Part shown: piece after piece, positions 35,742-44,541 of the stretch
Layout of the letters: each line of letters starts with the position of its first letter
Position numbering within the stretch: the first letter of the stretch is position 1
Assembly: GCF_029360705.1 (NCBI RefSeq)
Contig: NZ_JARKMX010000008.1
Location: forward strand, 2,224,202 to 2,288,201
Reading direction: 5' to 3'
DNA: 64,000 nucleotides
From: Paraflavitalea pollutisoli
GTDB lineage: Bacteria; Bacteroidota; Bacteroidia; Chitinophagales; Chitinophagaceae
The notes under the pieces: generated by a model
What the model saw: the letters and a program-made list of their open reading frames with translations, nothing else
Told to the model about the DNA's origin: nothing
The model's database searches: none
Program-made: the position numbers and the translations under genes

Positions 35742-37049
35742 TCAACCTGGTCGACGCGCCGACCTTTTCAGGACGAAAAGGCCGAAGGCACCTGATACAA
35801 TGGACGCCAGCAGGATCCCATATTTGGAGTAATCGATCAGCACGGAATCTTCGAAAGCCAGTTCCGTTACAAACAACGACATCGTAAAACCAACACCCGC
35901 CAGCAAAGCAACGCCTGCCATCTGTGGCCAGCGGGCACCGAGGGGTAGCGAGGAGAGTTTTAATTTGACCATGATCCAGGTAAAGAGAAATACGCCCGTG
36001 AATTTACCGATCACCAGACCGGCCATTACCCCTACGCTCACGGGGTTGGCGAGTTGTGAAAAGAAATCGGCTTTGATAGGGATCCCCGCGTTGCACAGCG
36101 CAAACAAAGGCATGATCACGAAAGTCACCCAGGGGTGTAAGGCATATTCAATTTTCTGTAAGGGTGTTTCTGCATCCAGGTTCACCTGTTTAGCTTCGGC
36201 AATCAGCAGCAATTGGTCGCGGGTGATCAGGGGACTATTCAACCGGTCAGCATGCCTAAATTGTTCGGTAAGCCGTAGCATACTGTCCATGTATTCGTCT
36301 TCATTGATCCGGGTACGTGCGGGGATCATAAAGGCAACCAGCACACCGGCGATCGTAGCGTGGATGCCGGAAAGGAGAAAACAGATCCAAATGGCCATAC
36401 CAATGACGCCATAAAATAACAGGCTGCGAACCCCCATCCGGTTGCCCCAAGCCAGCACCAACAGCAGGCCACTGCCGATCAATAAGGGCACCAGCGCGAT
36501 CTTAGCCGTATAAAAAAAAGCGATCACCAATACCGCACCAAGATCGTCTGCTACTGCCAGTGCCGATAGGAATACTTTAAGGGAAGCGGGAATGTGTTTA
36601 CCCGCCAGAGAGATGAGTGCCAGGGCAAACGCAATATCAGTGGCCATGGGTATTCCCCAGCCACCTTCAGAAGGCGTGCCCCGGTTGATCAGGAAATAGA
36701 TCAAGCCCGGCACCAGCATACCACCGAGTGCAGCTACGGCGGGCAAGGTGGCTTTCTGCGCCGTCGACAACTCGCCGGCCATGAATTCCCGCTTCAACTC
36801 CAATCCGATCAGAAAAAAGAAGATGGCCATCAGGCCGTCATTGACCCAGCTGTGCAAGGGTTGATCGAGCCGGTAGTCGTCAAAGCTGACCGCAAACCGC
36901 GTCTCCCAAAAATGGTGATAGCTGTCGCTCCAGGGTGAATTGGCCCAACCGATGGCCAATACGACGCAGGCAAACAGGACGATGGCCCCGGAGAATTCCT
37001 GGTGAATAAAACTGCTGACTGACCATTTACGGGGGGTGTTTGTTGCCAT
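35742..37049 (-). CDS. nhaA: Na+/H+ antiporter NhaA
   Basis: The ATG at 37049 (MATNTPRKW) is preferred; a frame from 37088 adds 13 residues unlike the family. The 435-residue protein has about 12 membrane helices and the key residues: MATDIAFALALISLAG (D138) and ADDLGAVLVIAFFY (D168 and D169, equal to the two essential Asp of E. coli NhaA), followed by CNAGIPI. It exports Na+ in exchange for protons at the inner membrane. It precedes the sulfatase on the same strand with 124 bp between. Confidence 0.93.
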   Translation of the reverse strand: MATNTPRKWSVSSFIHQEFSGAIVLFACVVLAIGWANSPWSDSYHHFWETRFAVSFDDYRLDQPLHSWVNDGLMAIFFFLIGLELKREFMAGELSTAQKATLPAVAALGGMLVPGLIYFLINRGTPSEGGWGIPMATDIAFALALISLAGKHIPASLKVFLSALAVADDLGAVLVIAFFYTAKIALVPLLIGSGLLLVLAWGNRMGVRSLLFYGVIGMAIWICFLLSGIHATIAGVLVAFMIPARTRINEDEYMDSMLRLTEQFRHADRLNSPLITRDQLLLIAEAKQVNLDAETPLQKIEYALHPWVTFVIMPLFALCNAGIPIKADFFSQLANPVSVGVMAGLVIGKFTGVFLFTWIMVKLKLSSLPLGARWPQMAGVALLAGVGFTMSLFVTELAFEDSVLIDYSKYGILLASIVSGAFGLFVLKRSARRPG

Positions 37050-37377
37050 AGCGAATACGTTGAGATCGCCGCAAAGATAGGTGGTCATACCCTTATTCGC
37101 GTGATCCCTTGATGCTGCCGGGCAAGAACACTACCGTACCCGCCTATATCCGGCAACACCCAGCTTTTTCAGTCTTAGACAATTCAAATCCAGGTCTACT
37201 ACCCCACCCGGACATCGATTCTGACAGGAATTATTAATTGGTAAACTGTGTTTATGATATAGAGCAGGTTGTCAGGTTATTTTGTCATCTAATCAACTAA
37301 ATTCGTGTCATAACAATTACGAAACCGACTATCCGACTCTCTGAGACCGTTACCCGACCGAACATAATCTTTAACCA
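37050..37377. other. Divergent intergenic region with the second shared promoter element
   Basis: 328 bp between nhaA (-) and the propeller kinase (+). The right half carries the TAAATTCG box and inverted repeat at 37298-37322. Nothing else stands out. Confidence 0.55.
37298..37322 (+). promoter_or_regulatory. Shared promoter element, copy 2 (propeller kinase 1)
   Basis: TAAATTCG, two bases, then TCATAACAATTACGA. Compared with copies 1 and 3, one outer base pair of the dyad has changed in both arms (G to A left, C to T right), so symmetry is kept (TCRTAA and TTAYGA). A further 17 bp upstream also match copy 1 at 13 positions. It lies 56-80 bp before the start codon. Confidence 0.75.
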
Positions 37378-40300
37378 TTGATCGTACGCCTCCGCCAACG
37401 TCACATCTGCCCCGTGCTGACAGCTATGCTGCTTGCCTTGTTTACCTGGCCCATGTATGGGCAGGATTCAAGCCGCTATTTTCTGCGCCACTACAACGCA
37501 GAAAACGGACTTCCGCAAAACAGCATCAAAGGCATGCAGCTCGACTCCAAAGGATATCTCTGGTTGCTTACTGAATCAGGCCTGCTGCGCTTTGATGGAC
37601 AGAACTTTCACACCTACGACAAATTACGCGACGGTAGTCGCTTCCGCCAACGGCCCTCCTCCCTTGGGCAATTGAACAACGATACCATTATTATGTACCG
37701 GGGCAAAGATCGCCACTACAGGCCGGCGGGCTACGATAGCCTCCTTCCCTACCCAGCTGCGCCAGACCGCGCTCCACACCTGTCGCAGGAAACCATCTAC
37801 AATGCCTGCTACCAGCTGGTACGCGACCGTAAACAACCCGACTGGATCACGCCTCACTGGCAAGACAACCTGCTGCGCTCCGCCAAAAGCTATGCCAGCA
37901 TCGGGAACTACTATTACTGGCTCAATCGTCACCACGAACTGGTGGTTTGCGATACGGCCCTGCATCATTTTCAACGAATAACGCTAACCGGACTTCCGCC
38001 GCTGACCGATAGTCAGTCTGTAGCGAGGATCATTTGGGACACCAAAAAACTATACCTGCAATGGGGAAATCATATTGGTTCGATAACCCTGGAAGGTGGT
38101 CAACCACAAACTACAGTCAGGGACATTAAATACATAGGTCGATTGGGCATGGTGACGGTGATCCAGGAAACACCCAATCCGCATATTTTCTTTATAGGTA
38201 CGCTGACCGATGGTTTTTATCAGTTCTCACGCAAAGAATTTACCACCAAGCTGTTTCCGGGTACACCCAACAACGTTTTTTATGCACAGGCACCCATAGG
38301 CAGCCATGATGTGGTAACAGAAAAGGGCATTCTCACCATCCATCAGCCCCCGGCTTTTGGCAACTTCCGCAGCAGAACCATTTTACACCTGCAGAATGGT
38401 GGCTACATCCTCACCAAATGGTACGACAGACCGCGCAACGGGCTCATCTTCTTCGATAGCAACTTTCGGCAAAATGGTTTCCTGCCACATCCCCGCTTAT
38501 CGACGACCTGTCTTTTTCAATCCAGTGATGGCCGCATATGGGTCGGGACGGAAGACCAATTCCTGGGCGAGTTGAAAGACAGCGCGATCAGTTGGAAACC
38601 TGCACCGTCACCCCAGGAGCATATCGCCGTACAAGCTATGCAGGAAATCACACCGCAACTGTTTTGGTTAGCCGGGCACGAAGGGCTTGCCCGATATGAT
38701 GTGGCCAGCAATCGCATAGGGCCAATACCGGCCTTGCGCAACAAGGGCATACGTACCATATACCTCGACTCGACAGGCATACTCTGGATCGGCACCTATG
38801 GCAATGGCTTTTATGCTTTGAAAAATGATCGGCTCACCAAATTCCCTACTGACCCCAGCGGCTTCATGGAGGGAGTCCATGCCTTTATGCAGGATGACCA
38901 TGGCTATACCTGGATGAGTACCAATAAAGGGCTATTCCAGGCCCGTACACAAGACCTGCGGGCGTACATGTCCGGCAGCCAGCAAGACATCTATTATCAC
39001 TACTACAATACAGACAATGGCTTTCTGACGAATGAGTTTAATGGCGGATGCTTTCCAGCCGCCATCCGGACCAACAGCGGCATTTTTTCCTTTCCTTCCA
39101 TGCGGGGGGTGGTTCAATTTGATCCGCTATCGATCAAACCTATCTTATCCGCCAATCAACTACACATAGACCAGGTATTGGCCGACTCCACCGTTTTACT
39201 ACTGGATGGCAAATCCATGGAAATTCCATCAGGCACTCACCTCCTGCAGTTCGCTGTCTCTTCGCCTTTTTATGGCAATCACCACAATCACGTCATCGAA
39301 TACCGGATGGCAGGCATGGACAACAGCTGGCGTAGATTACCTGCTGACGGACTGCTGAGTTTCGAAAGGATGAGTGCCGGAAAGTATTCCCTGCAATTTA
39401 GGAAACGCACTGGTTTCGGCAACAACGTGACCATGGCCATCCAGGAGTTTATCGTAAGGCCTGCTTTTTATGAAACAAGATGGTTTGTTGCATTACTGAC
39501 GCTAGCAGTGTTGATGTTGCTATGGTCAATTGTACGATACCGATTTCGCTTTATGAACCGCCAGCAAAAAAGACTCGAAGGCGAAGTCGCATTCCGCACC
39601 CGGGAACAGTTGAAGCTGATCAGCCAGCTGGAATCGACAGTGCAAAGCCTGGAGTTATCCAAAAATGAGTTGGCTCATTATAGCCGCCTACTGGAAATGC
39701 TGTCCATGACCATCACCCACGACCTGCAATCGCCGCTTCGATTCTTCGCAGATGTATCGGCAACTTTGCACGATCAATCGCTGCGCTCCAGCGATCAACC
39801 TGCGGCCGAATTAAGTGGTGAATTACTGAAGACCTCGCGCACGGTGCATCGTTTTTTACAGGAATTTGGTTATTGGATCAAAAGCTTGAATAAAGATTTT
39901 TCGGTACAACAGCAGGAAGTGCTGTTGTCTTCCCTGTTCAACGATGTCAACGAGTTTGTAGCTGAACAACTACGATCAAAAGGCAACACACTGCAAATAG
40001 TTAGCGCCCCGGCTGTATCCATCCGATCAGACAGGCAACTGTTACTCATCATCCTGCGCAACCTGGTCGATAATGCCAACAAACATACCCGGCAGGGGAT
40101 CATCACCCTACAGGTCGCGACGAATGGCGATACCGCATCAATAACCGTCAGTGATACAGGTCGTGGATTCAACCCAATAGCCCTTGCCCATGTGCGCAAG
40201 ATCACCCAACAGTCCTTCAACAGCCTGGGAACTGTAAAGGAGAACAGCGGTTATGGCTATTATTTTATTGGTGACTTTTGCAAACTGTTGAACATTGCCA

Positions 40301-40395
40301 TCACCATCGACAACCGGCCAACAGGAGGTGCCATCATCACACTGGGCAACTTACCGTTGGTTTCTGTCACGCAGGAATTACCAAAGTCCGCCTAG
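37378..40395 (+). CDS. Propeller-type sensor histidine kinase 1, without receiver domain
   Basis: Starts with TTG at 37378, which gives a full signal peptide (hydrophobic 12-24, cleavage near MYGQ); the next ATG at 37423 would cut into it. The 1005-residue protein has two-component-propeller repeats (RHYNAENGLPQNSIKGMQLDSKGYLWLLTESGLLRFDG first, more up to about 600), a Y_Y_Y beta domain (about 605-690), a membrane helix near 701-719, and HisKA/HATPase domains with H781 (THDLQSPLRF), an N box near 897-902 (DNANKHT) and DTGRGF. The usual GxGLGL lid reads NSGYGYYF. It senses an extracellular ligand. No response regulator follows. A close full-length relative is encoded at 51071. Confidence 0.9.
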   Translation: MIVRLRQRHICPVLTAMLLALFTWPMYGQDSSRYFLRHYNAENGLPQNSIKGMQLDSKGYLWLLTESGLLRFDGQNFHTYDKLRDGSRFRQRPSSLGQLNNDTIIMYRGKDRHYRPAGYDSLLPYPAAPDRAPHLSQETIYNACYQLVRDRKQPDWITPHWQDNLLRSAKSYASIGNYYYWLNRHHELVVCDTALHHFQRITLTGLPPLTDSQSVARIIWDTKKLYLQWGNHIGSITLEGGQPQTTVRDIKYIGRLGMVTVIQETPNPHIFFIGTLTDGFYQFSRKEFTTKLFPGTPNNVFYAQAPIGSHDVVTEKGILTIHQPPAFGNFRSRTILHLQNGGYILTKWYDRPRNGLIFFDSNFRQNGFLPHPRLSTTCLFQSSDGRIWVGTEDQFLGELKDSAISWKPAPSPQEHIAVQAMQEITPQLFWLAGHEGLARYDVASNRIGPIPALRNKGIRTIYLDSTGILWIGTYGNGFYALKNDRLTKFPTDPSGFMEGVHAFMQDDHGYTWMSTNKGLFQARTQDLRAYMSGSQQDIYYHYYNTDNGFLTNEFNGGCFPAAIRTNSGIFSFPSMRGVVQFDPLSIKPILSANQLHIDQVLADSTVLLLDGKSMEIPSGTHLLQFAVSSPFYGNHHNHVIEYRMAGMDNSWRRLPADGLLSFERMSAGKYSLQFRKRTGFGNNVTMAIQEFIVRPAFYETRWFVALLTLAVLMLLWSIVRYRFRFMNRQQKRLEGEVAFRTREQLKLISQLESTVQSLELSKNELAHYSRLLEMLSMTITHDLQSPLRFFADVSATLHDQSLRSSDQPAAELSGELLKTSRTVHRFLQEFGYWIKSLNKDFSVQQQEVLLSSLFNDVNEFVAEQLRSKGNTLQIVSAPAVSIRSDRQLLLIILRNLVDNANKHTRQGIITLQVATNGDTASITVSDTGRGFNPIALAHVRKITQQSFNSLGTVKENSGYGYYFIGDFCKLLNIAITIDNRPTGGAIITLGNLPLVSVTQELPKSA

Positions 40396-41237
40396 TCTGC
40401 CCCTCCATCGATATGATCGAAGGTTTCACGGCCACGTGGTCGGAAGTTCCATTTCAGGGCAACCGTCGGCCCCCAGTACACATCGAATTGTTTGCCGTTG
40501 GTCCGCAATTGCATTTGACCGATGATACCGGCCAGCATGGTCAGGTTTTTGGTCAGCCCCGCTGAGTAATACACCGATTGTCGTAAAATATCGAAGCGTG
40601 ACTTCGCATAATCTTTAGAAGGGAATTTGAGCATCAGCTCGATGTAATAGGAGACATTATGCTGTTGTATTGCAGACCTGGCACCCTGCCGCAGAAAATG
40701 ATTGACGCCAAATCTGGCGCGCAAGCGCGGGATGGTTTGATGTACGCCGTTCTGGTCCTCGAAGAATTTGGTCTCAAACCGTACCTGCTCAAACATACTT
40801 CCTTTGGGCAGCTTTTGTGAATACGTTCCCATCAAAATGATCCGGTGCTCCAGTATCTCCGGGTTCCCCGCCTCTTTGATCGCATACTTCTTGTTTCGTG
40901 CATAGCCCGCATAAAAAGTCATGTGATTGAACCCGGAGTATATCAACCAGGGCCGAAACACGAACCGCTGGGCATATGCAAAAGGATTTGAATTGGTATA
41001 GGCGCCCTGCGTTACCAGTTGTACATCTGCCTGGCCCGACAAATGCCATTTATTCACCAGGGGAAAGGCTACGTCTATTTCTTCAACGGAAGCAGGAATA
41101 AACCCCAGTTCGTAAGGAGGAGTCTGGGCGTACAGGCAGGACGGCCAAAGCCACATCGCTATAACTACTACCGGCCTGGACACAAGCCAACCGATGATCG
41201 TGTAATGAGTCCTTCGCGGAACACTGATAAGTTTCAT
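40392..41237 (-). CDS. DUF2490-type outer-membrane protein
   Basis: The ATG at 41237 (MKLISVPRR) gives a signal peptide-like N-terminus; the longer frame from 41345 runs through a terminator. The 281-residue barrel shows the DUF2490 pattern: VNKWHLSGQADVQLV, RFVFRPWLIYSGFNHMTFYAGYA, EHRIILMGTYSQKLPKGSMFEQVRFETKFFED, RLRARFGVNHFL. Function unknown. Its stop overlaps that of the kinase on the other strand by the shared bases CTAG, leaving no space for a terminator. Confidence 0.78.
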   Translation of the reverse strand: MKLISVPRRTHYTIIGWLVSRPVVVIAMWLWPSCLYAQTPPYELGFIPASVEEIDVAFPLVNKWHLSGQADVQLVTQGAYTNSNPFAYAQRFVFRPWLIYSGFNHMTFYAGYARNKKYAIKEAGNPEILEHRIILMGTYSQKLPKGSMFEQVRFETKFFEDQNGVHQTIPRLRARFGVNHFLRQGARSAIQQHNVSYYIELMLKFPSKDYAKSRFDILRQSVYYSAGLTKNLTMLAGIIGQMQLRTNGKQFDVYWGPTVALKWNFRPRGRETFDHIDGGAD

Positions 41238-41291
41238 ATACGTTATGACACTTATCGCGACACCAGGCCGCCGCACAACTATCCCATTCCA

Positions 41292-41322
41292 TACACAAAA
41301 AGCGCCTCCCGAGGAAGGCGCT
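41292..41322 (-). terminator. Terminator of the barrel gene at 41426
   Basis: On the minus strand AGCGCCTTCC pairs with GGGAGGCGCT-like bases and is followed by TTTTTGTG. A second, GC-rich hairpin (GGGCCGGC with GCCGGCCC, 41372-41398) lies just before it, nearer the stop codon. Confidence 0.8.
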
Positions 41323-41425
41323 CTGAAAAGGGAACTGTGACGCATGAATCCATTACATATTTTGAAAATTTGGGCCGGCTCCTAACGGTGGCCGGCCCAC
41401 TCATCAATCACACTCAGCTCAATTG

Positions 41426-42217
41426 CTAAAACTGCGTATTAAAGCCTACGAATGTTTGATATTTGGGCTGTCCCACACCTTCCGCGAATACCGTAAACTG
41501 TGGTTCGGCAAACAAATTGAATACCAGCTTGCCTACTTTCATAACTTTTCCTGCCCCCAGCCCGATGGGCACACTATAATCGCCCGTATGCAGATTGAAG
41601 CTCCAAATGCCCGTACTGCGCAAATTCCAGCCTCCGCCGAGTTGCCAAATGCCAAACACCTGCGGAGTCAGCAAACTTACATCCGGCCGGTCATCATCAC
41701 CCGCAAAAGAAGTTTGCCATTGCAATAAGGTGCCCCATTGTATCTGCTTATTGCTCGCCATAAACGCCAGGAAGGATAAGCCCGCCTGCCACTTGCCGGC
41801 ACCCAGATTATGCGACCCCGTCGGGAAAGTCAGGTTGGGGCCAATACCGATCTTGTTACCCGCCGAAACAGGAAAGGAATAGATCGCAAAAAGGCTGAGG
41901 TCGCCGAATCCTGTGGTGGGCGCCTTTGTAGCCTCAGATGAAACAATGAAAGGCATCGTCACGCGCAACAGGACTTTGCCCAGAGGCTGGGAATAACGCG
42001 CCAGCGTTTGAGTTACACTATTGTCCGGCAAGCCGTATAATTTGGAAACCAGGTAACTTTGCACATTGAAAGCTTTCACATCGGCCATCGGATCGTTTGC
42101 CTTCTTCAAGGTTTCTTCATCTACTTCTTGTTTACCTTCCTGCGCAAAAACCACTTGCGACATACAAAAGAAAATCACGCTCATGATCATTATCCGGTTG
42201 AACAATTGCTGTAGCAT
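41426..42217 (-). CDS. Transporter-like outer-membrane barrel (phenol-degradation MetA type)
   Basis: A 263-residue protein with a signal peptide (about 1-25, cleavage near VFAQEG). The barrel has the look of the phenol MetA-deg/transporter family: VLLRVTMPFIVSS, TTGFGDLSLFAIYSF, IGIGPNLTFPTGS, GKWQAGLSFLAFMAS, and a closing strand ending GFNTQF. Role unknown. It lies 77 bp after the DUF1254-type lipoprotein gene and may be co-transcribed with it. Confidence 0.7.
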   Translation of the reverse strand: MLQQLFNRIMIMSVIFFCMSQVVFAQEGKQEVDEETLKKANDPMADVKAFNVQSYLVSKLYGLPDNSVTQTLARYSQPLGKVLLRVTMPFIVSSEATKAPTTGFGDLSLFAIYSFPVSAGNKIGIGPNLTFPTGSHNLGAGKWQAGLSFLAFMASNKQIQWGTLLQWQTSFAGDDDRPDVSLLTPQVFGIWQLGGGWNLRSTGIWSFNLHTGDYSVPIGLGAGKVMKVGKLVFNLFAEPQFTVFAEGVGQPKYQTFVGFNTQF

Positions 42218-42294
42218 CTCGATTTATTTAGTCTTCCATTGTGTAGATTGAAGACACTGCTCCAACATCGATTCCGCCATCTGCCCTCAACAAA

Positions 42295-43293
42295 TTAACG
42301 TAGCCATTGTAACCGCGGCATGGTCCAGGTGCTATCCAATACAGTCGGCCTTGGCCGGTACAGCCGTACTGTGTAGCGCCAACCCGGGAAGATGGGCAGA
42401 CAATTGTCTACCCCGCTATCACAACCACCAAACTGAATAACAATGCCACCGTCAGGTCCGCTATGCGCGGTCGTATTATTGATGGTAAATTGGTCATACG
42501 CGCCTTGTGGCACATGCCCCGTCGAATCACACACGCTCACCGACCAGAAGCCATCAGCTGGCACCTCCCGCAAAACAAGCTGAAAAACACCACTGCCATC
42601 ATTGGTCGCCGCAGAACCGGTAAAATATTGCGCGTCATCTTCATCGGGTAGCCCCCAATCGGCCGCAGTAGCCGCCAGGTGCTGTTGCGGGTCCACCTCC
42701 TGTTTACTACCCGCAGCTCTTCGCCAGTTGGTCAGGGAGCCGGCCAATGCACGCAGTCCATGCCGCACGGCTTGCTGACTTTCAGCATCATACGTTGGCA
42801 TATCGAATTGGCCCGGACCAGCTTGTTGTACCACCAGCTCGTCCTGCAACCCATGCACGATCTGACTGTCAAGTGAAACGTCTCCATCCGTAAAAAACCG
42901 CACGATGGCGATCACATAACGGGATCCTGCCTGAACTTTCGAGTATACATGAGGCCCCGGCGTATAGTCCGTACCCACCACCAGGTTGTCTTCATTGATG
43001 ATGCTCATCGACTCAAATCGCTCACCGGCTTCCGGCAGCGTGATGGTAACAGGCCCGGCATCCAGGTCGAAGACCGCTACCGAGTGGTAAGCATCGGTAT
43101 TGGGCCGCATACCCGGTTGGTCGGTAATACCCAAGCGCCTGAAATGGTAGAAATGCCCCAACGCACCCCGCTCCACAAAGCGGGCAAAATGCCATTGAGA
43201 TTCTGCCCTGGCAAAATTATCCTTTGTCACAGGAACCGGCTCCCGGCAGCCCCCCAGCATCCATAACATACAAAATAGACCGACACTTCGCAT
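42295..43293 (-). CDS. DUF1254/DUF1214-type lipoprotein, shorter relative
   Basis: The ATG at 43293 (MRSVGLFCMLWMLGGCREP) gives a lipoprotein signal with Cys 16; the frame from 43365 adds unrelated residues. The 332-residue protein has a TDAYHSVAVFDLDAGPVTITLPEAGERFESMSIINEDNLVV block like the DUF1254 core and a C-terminal DUF1214-like part (DGFWSVSVCDSTGHVPQGAYDQFTINNTTAHSGPDGGIVIQFGG). It is a distant relative of the lipoprotein at 8556. Function unknown. Confidence 0.72.
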   Translation of the reverse strand: MRSVGLFCMLWMLGGCREPVPVTKDNFARAESQWHFARFVERGALGHFYHFRRLGITDQPGMRPNTDAYHSVAVFDLDAGPVTITLPEAGERFESMSIINEDNLVVGTDYTPGPHVYSKVQAGSRYVIAIVRFFTDGDVSLDSQIVHGLQDELVVQQAGPGQFDMPTYDAESQQAVRHGLRALAGSLTNWRRAAGSKQEVDPQQHLAATAADWGLPDEDDAQYFTGSAATNDGSGVFQLVLREVPADGFWSVSVCDSTGHVPQGAYDQFTINNTTAHSGPDGGIVIQFGGCDSGVDNCLPIFPGWRYTVRLYRPRPTVLDSTWTMPRLQWLR

Positions 43294-43433
43294 CGTAATT
43301 ATGACACCAGCCGCCCGGGCGGGTAGCCAACCAAGACCAACGCCTTTGCCCTGATTCATAAACAAGCGTCACTGCGACCCAATTTTGTTTTCTCACAAAA
43401 CCTTGTTTCCTTTGGCCTTCAACTGCTCCCAGC

Positions 43434-44468
43434 ATGGCCGACGACAAAGAAGTTACGATCTATGATATCGCGGAATACCTCCAGATCTCTGCTGCTACGG
43501 TCAGCAGGGGACTCAAGAACAGCACCTCTGTCAACAAGCATACCCGGAAGAAGATAGCCGACGCAGCCATTGCACTGGGCTACCAGTCCAACACCTTTGC
43601 CAGCAGCCTGCGCAGCAAAAGCACCAACACCCTGGGCGTACTTGTACCCAGGCTCAACAGCTATTTCATGTCATCTGCCCTGGCAGGTATGGAAAAAGCC
43701 GCCAACTTGCATGGCTACCACCTGATCATTGCCCAGTCGCTGGAAGACGTGAAGAAAGAAAAGGTCAATGCCGCTACCATGTTCAACAAGCGGGTCGATG
43801 GCCTGCTCATCTCCCTGGCGTACGACACGCAGGACATCGAACACCTCGAACCGTTTTTCAAGCGAAAGATCCCCGTCGTCTTTTTCGATCGGGTGCACCC
43901 CCACAACGATAGCATATCGGTGGTCATCGACAACTATGCTGCCGCCTACAATGTCACCCAACACCTGATCGACCAGGGCTGCAAACGTATTATGCACCTC
44001 GGCGGCAACCTGCTGCGGAATGTGTACAATGACCGCTTCAATGGTTATCGCCAGGCCCTTAAAGACAATAACCTGCCCTTCCAGGACAAATGGCACCTCG
44101 TCAGTACGCTGTCCGAAAAAGCAGGTGACGCCGCCGCCCGCCATATCCTCAGCCTTCCCCCCGCCAAAAGACCAGATGGGTTGTTTGCTGCCAACGATAC
44201 GGCCGCGGTGCATGGTATGATCGCGTTACAGGCAGCGGGTCTACGCATTCCGCAGGACCTGGCTGTAGCGGGTTTCAACAATGACCCCATCAGCAAGATC
44301 ATTGCCCCCAACCTGACGACAGTCGATTACAGCGGCGACAACATGGGCATCACGGCGGTCACCAACCTGATCAATCACCTCAAAGGCATCAGCGACCTCT
44401 ACAGCACCAATTCCATTACACTCCGGGCCGACCTCATCGTACGTGCCTCCTCCCTGAAAAAAGGTTGA
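43434..44468 (+). CDS. LacI-family transcriptional regulator 1
   Basis: A 344-residue protein with an N-terminal LacI HTH (VTIYDIAEYLQISAATVSRGLKNSTSVNKHTRKKIADAAIALGYQ) and hinge (SNTFASSLRSKSTNTLGVLVP), followed by a periplasmic-binding-protein-like sensor domain (70-344; DGLLISLAYDT, VVFFDRV, DGLFAANDTAAVHG, PQDLAVAGFNND). It lies convergent to SusD with 73 bp between and is similar throughout to the second LacI protein at 50037. It probably controls the SusC/SusD operon or a related sugar gene (inference). Confidence 0.92.
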   Translation: MADDKEVTIYDIAEYLQISAATVSRGLKNSTSVNKHTRKKIADAAIALGYQSNTFASSLRSKSTNTLGVLVPRLNSYFMSSALAGMEKAANLHGYHLIIAQSLEDVKKEKVNAATMFNKRVDGLLISLAYDTQDIEHLEPFFKRKIPVVFFDRVHPHNDSISVVIDNYAAAYNVTQHLIDQGCKRIMHLGGNLLRNVYNDRFNGYRQALKDNNLPFQDKWHLVSTLSEKAGDAAARHILSLPPAKRPDGLFAANDTAAVHGMIALQAAGLRIPQDLAVAGFNNDPISKIIAPNLTTVDYSGDNMGITAVTNLINHLKGISDLYSTNSITLRADLIVRASSLKKG

Positions 44469-44475
44469 GGTACGC

Positions 44476-44518
44476 ACAAAAAAAAAGAGACTGGCTGCCA
44501 CGAAGGCAACCAATCTCT
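44476..44518 (-). terminator. Terminator of the susCD operon
   Basis: On the minus strand a 14-bp stem (AGAGATTGGTTGCC with GGCAGCCAGTCTCT, containing G-U pairs) is followed by nine T. It lies 24 bp beyond the susD stop and just after the LacI stop on the other strand. Confidence 0.88.
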
Positions 44519-44541
44519 GCAATTAAACGACTGTTCACTTA

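Noticed and set aside
8556-43293. DUF1254/1214 genes at 8556 and 42295 as a recent duplication
   Set aside because: Only scattered blocks are alike and lengths differ (463 and 332 residues); they are distant relatives, not a recent copy.
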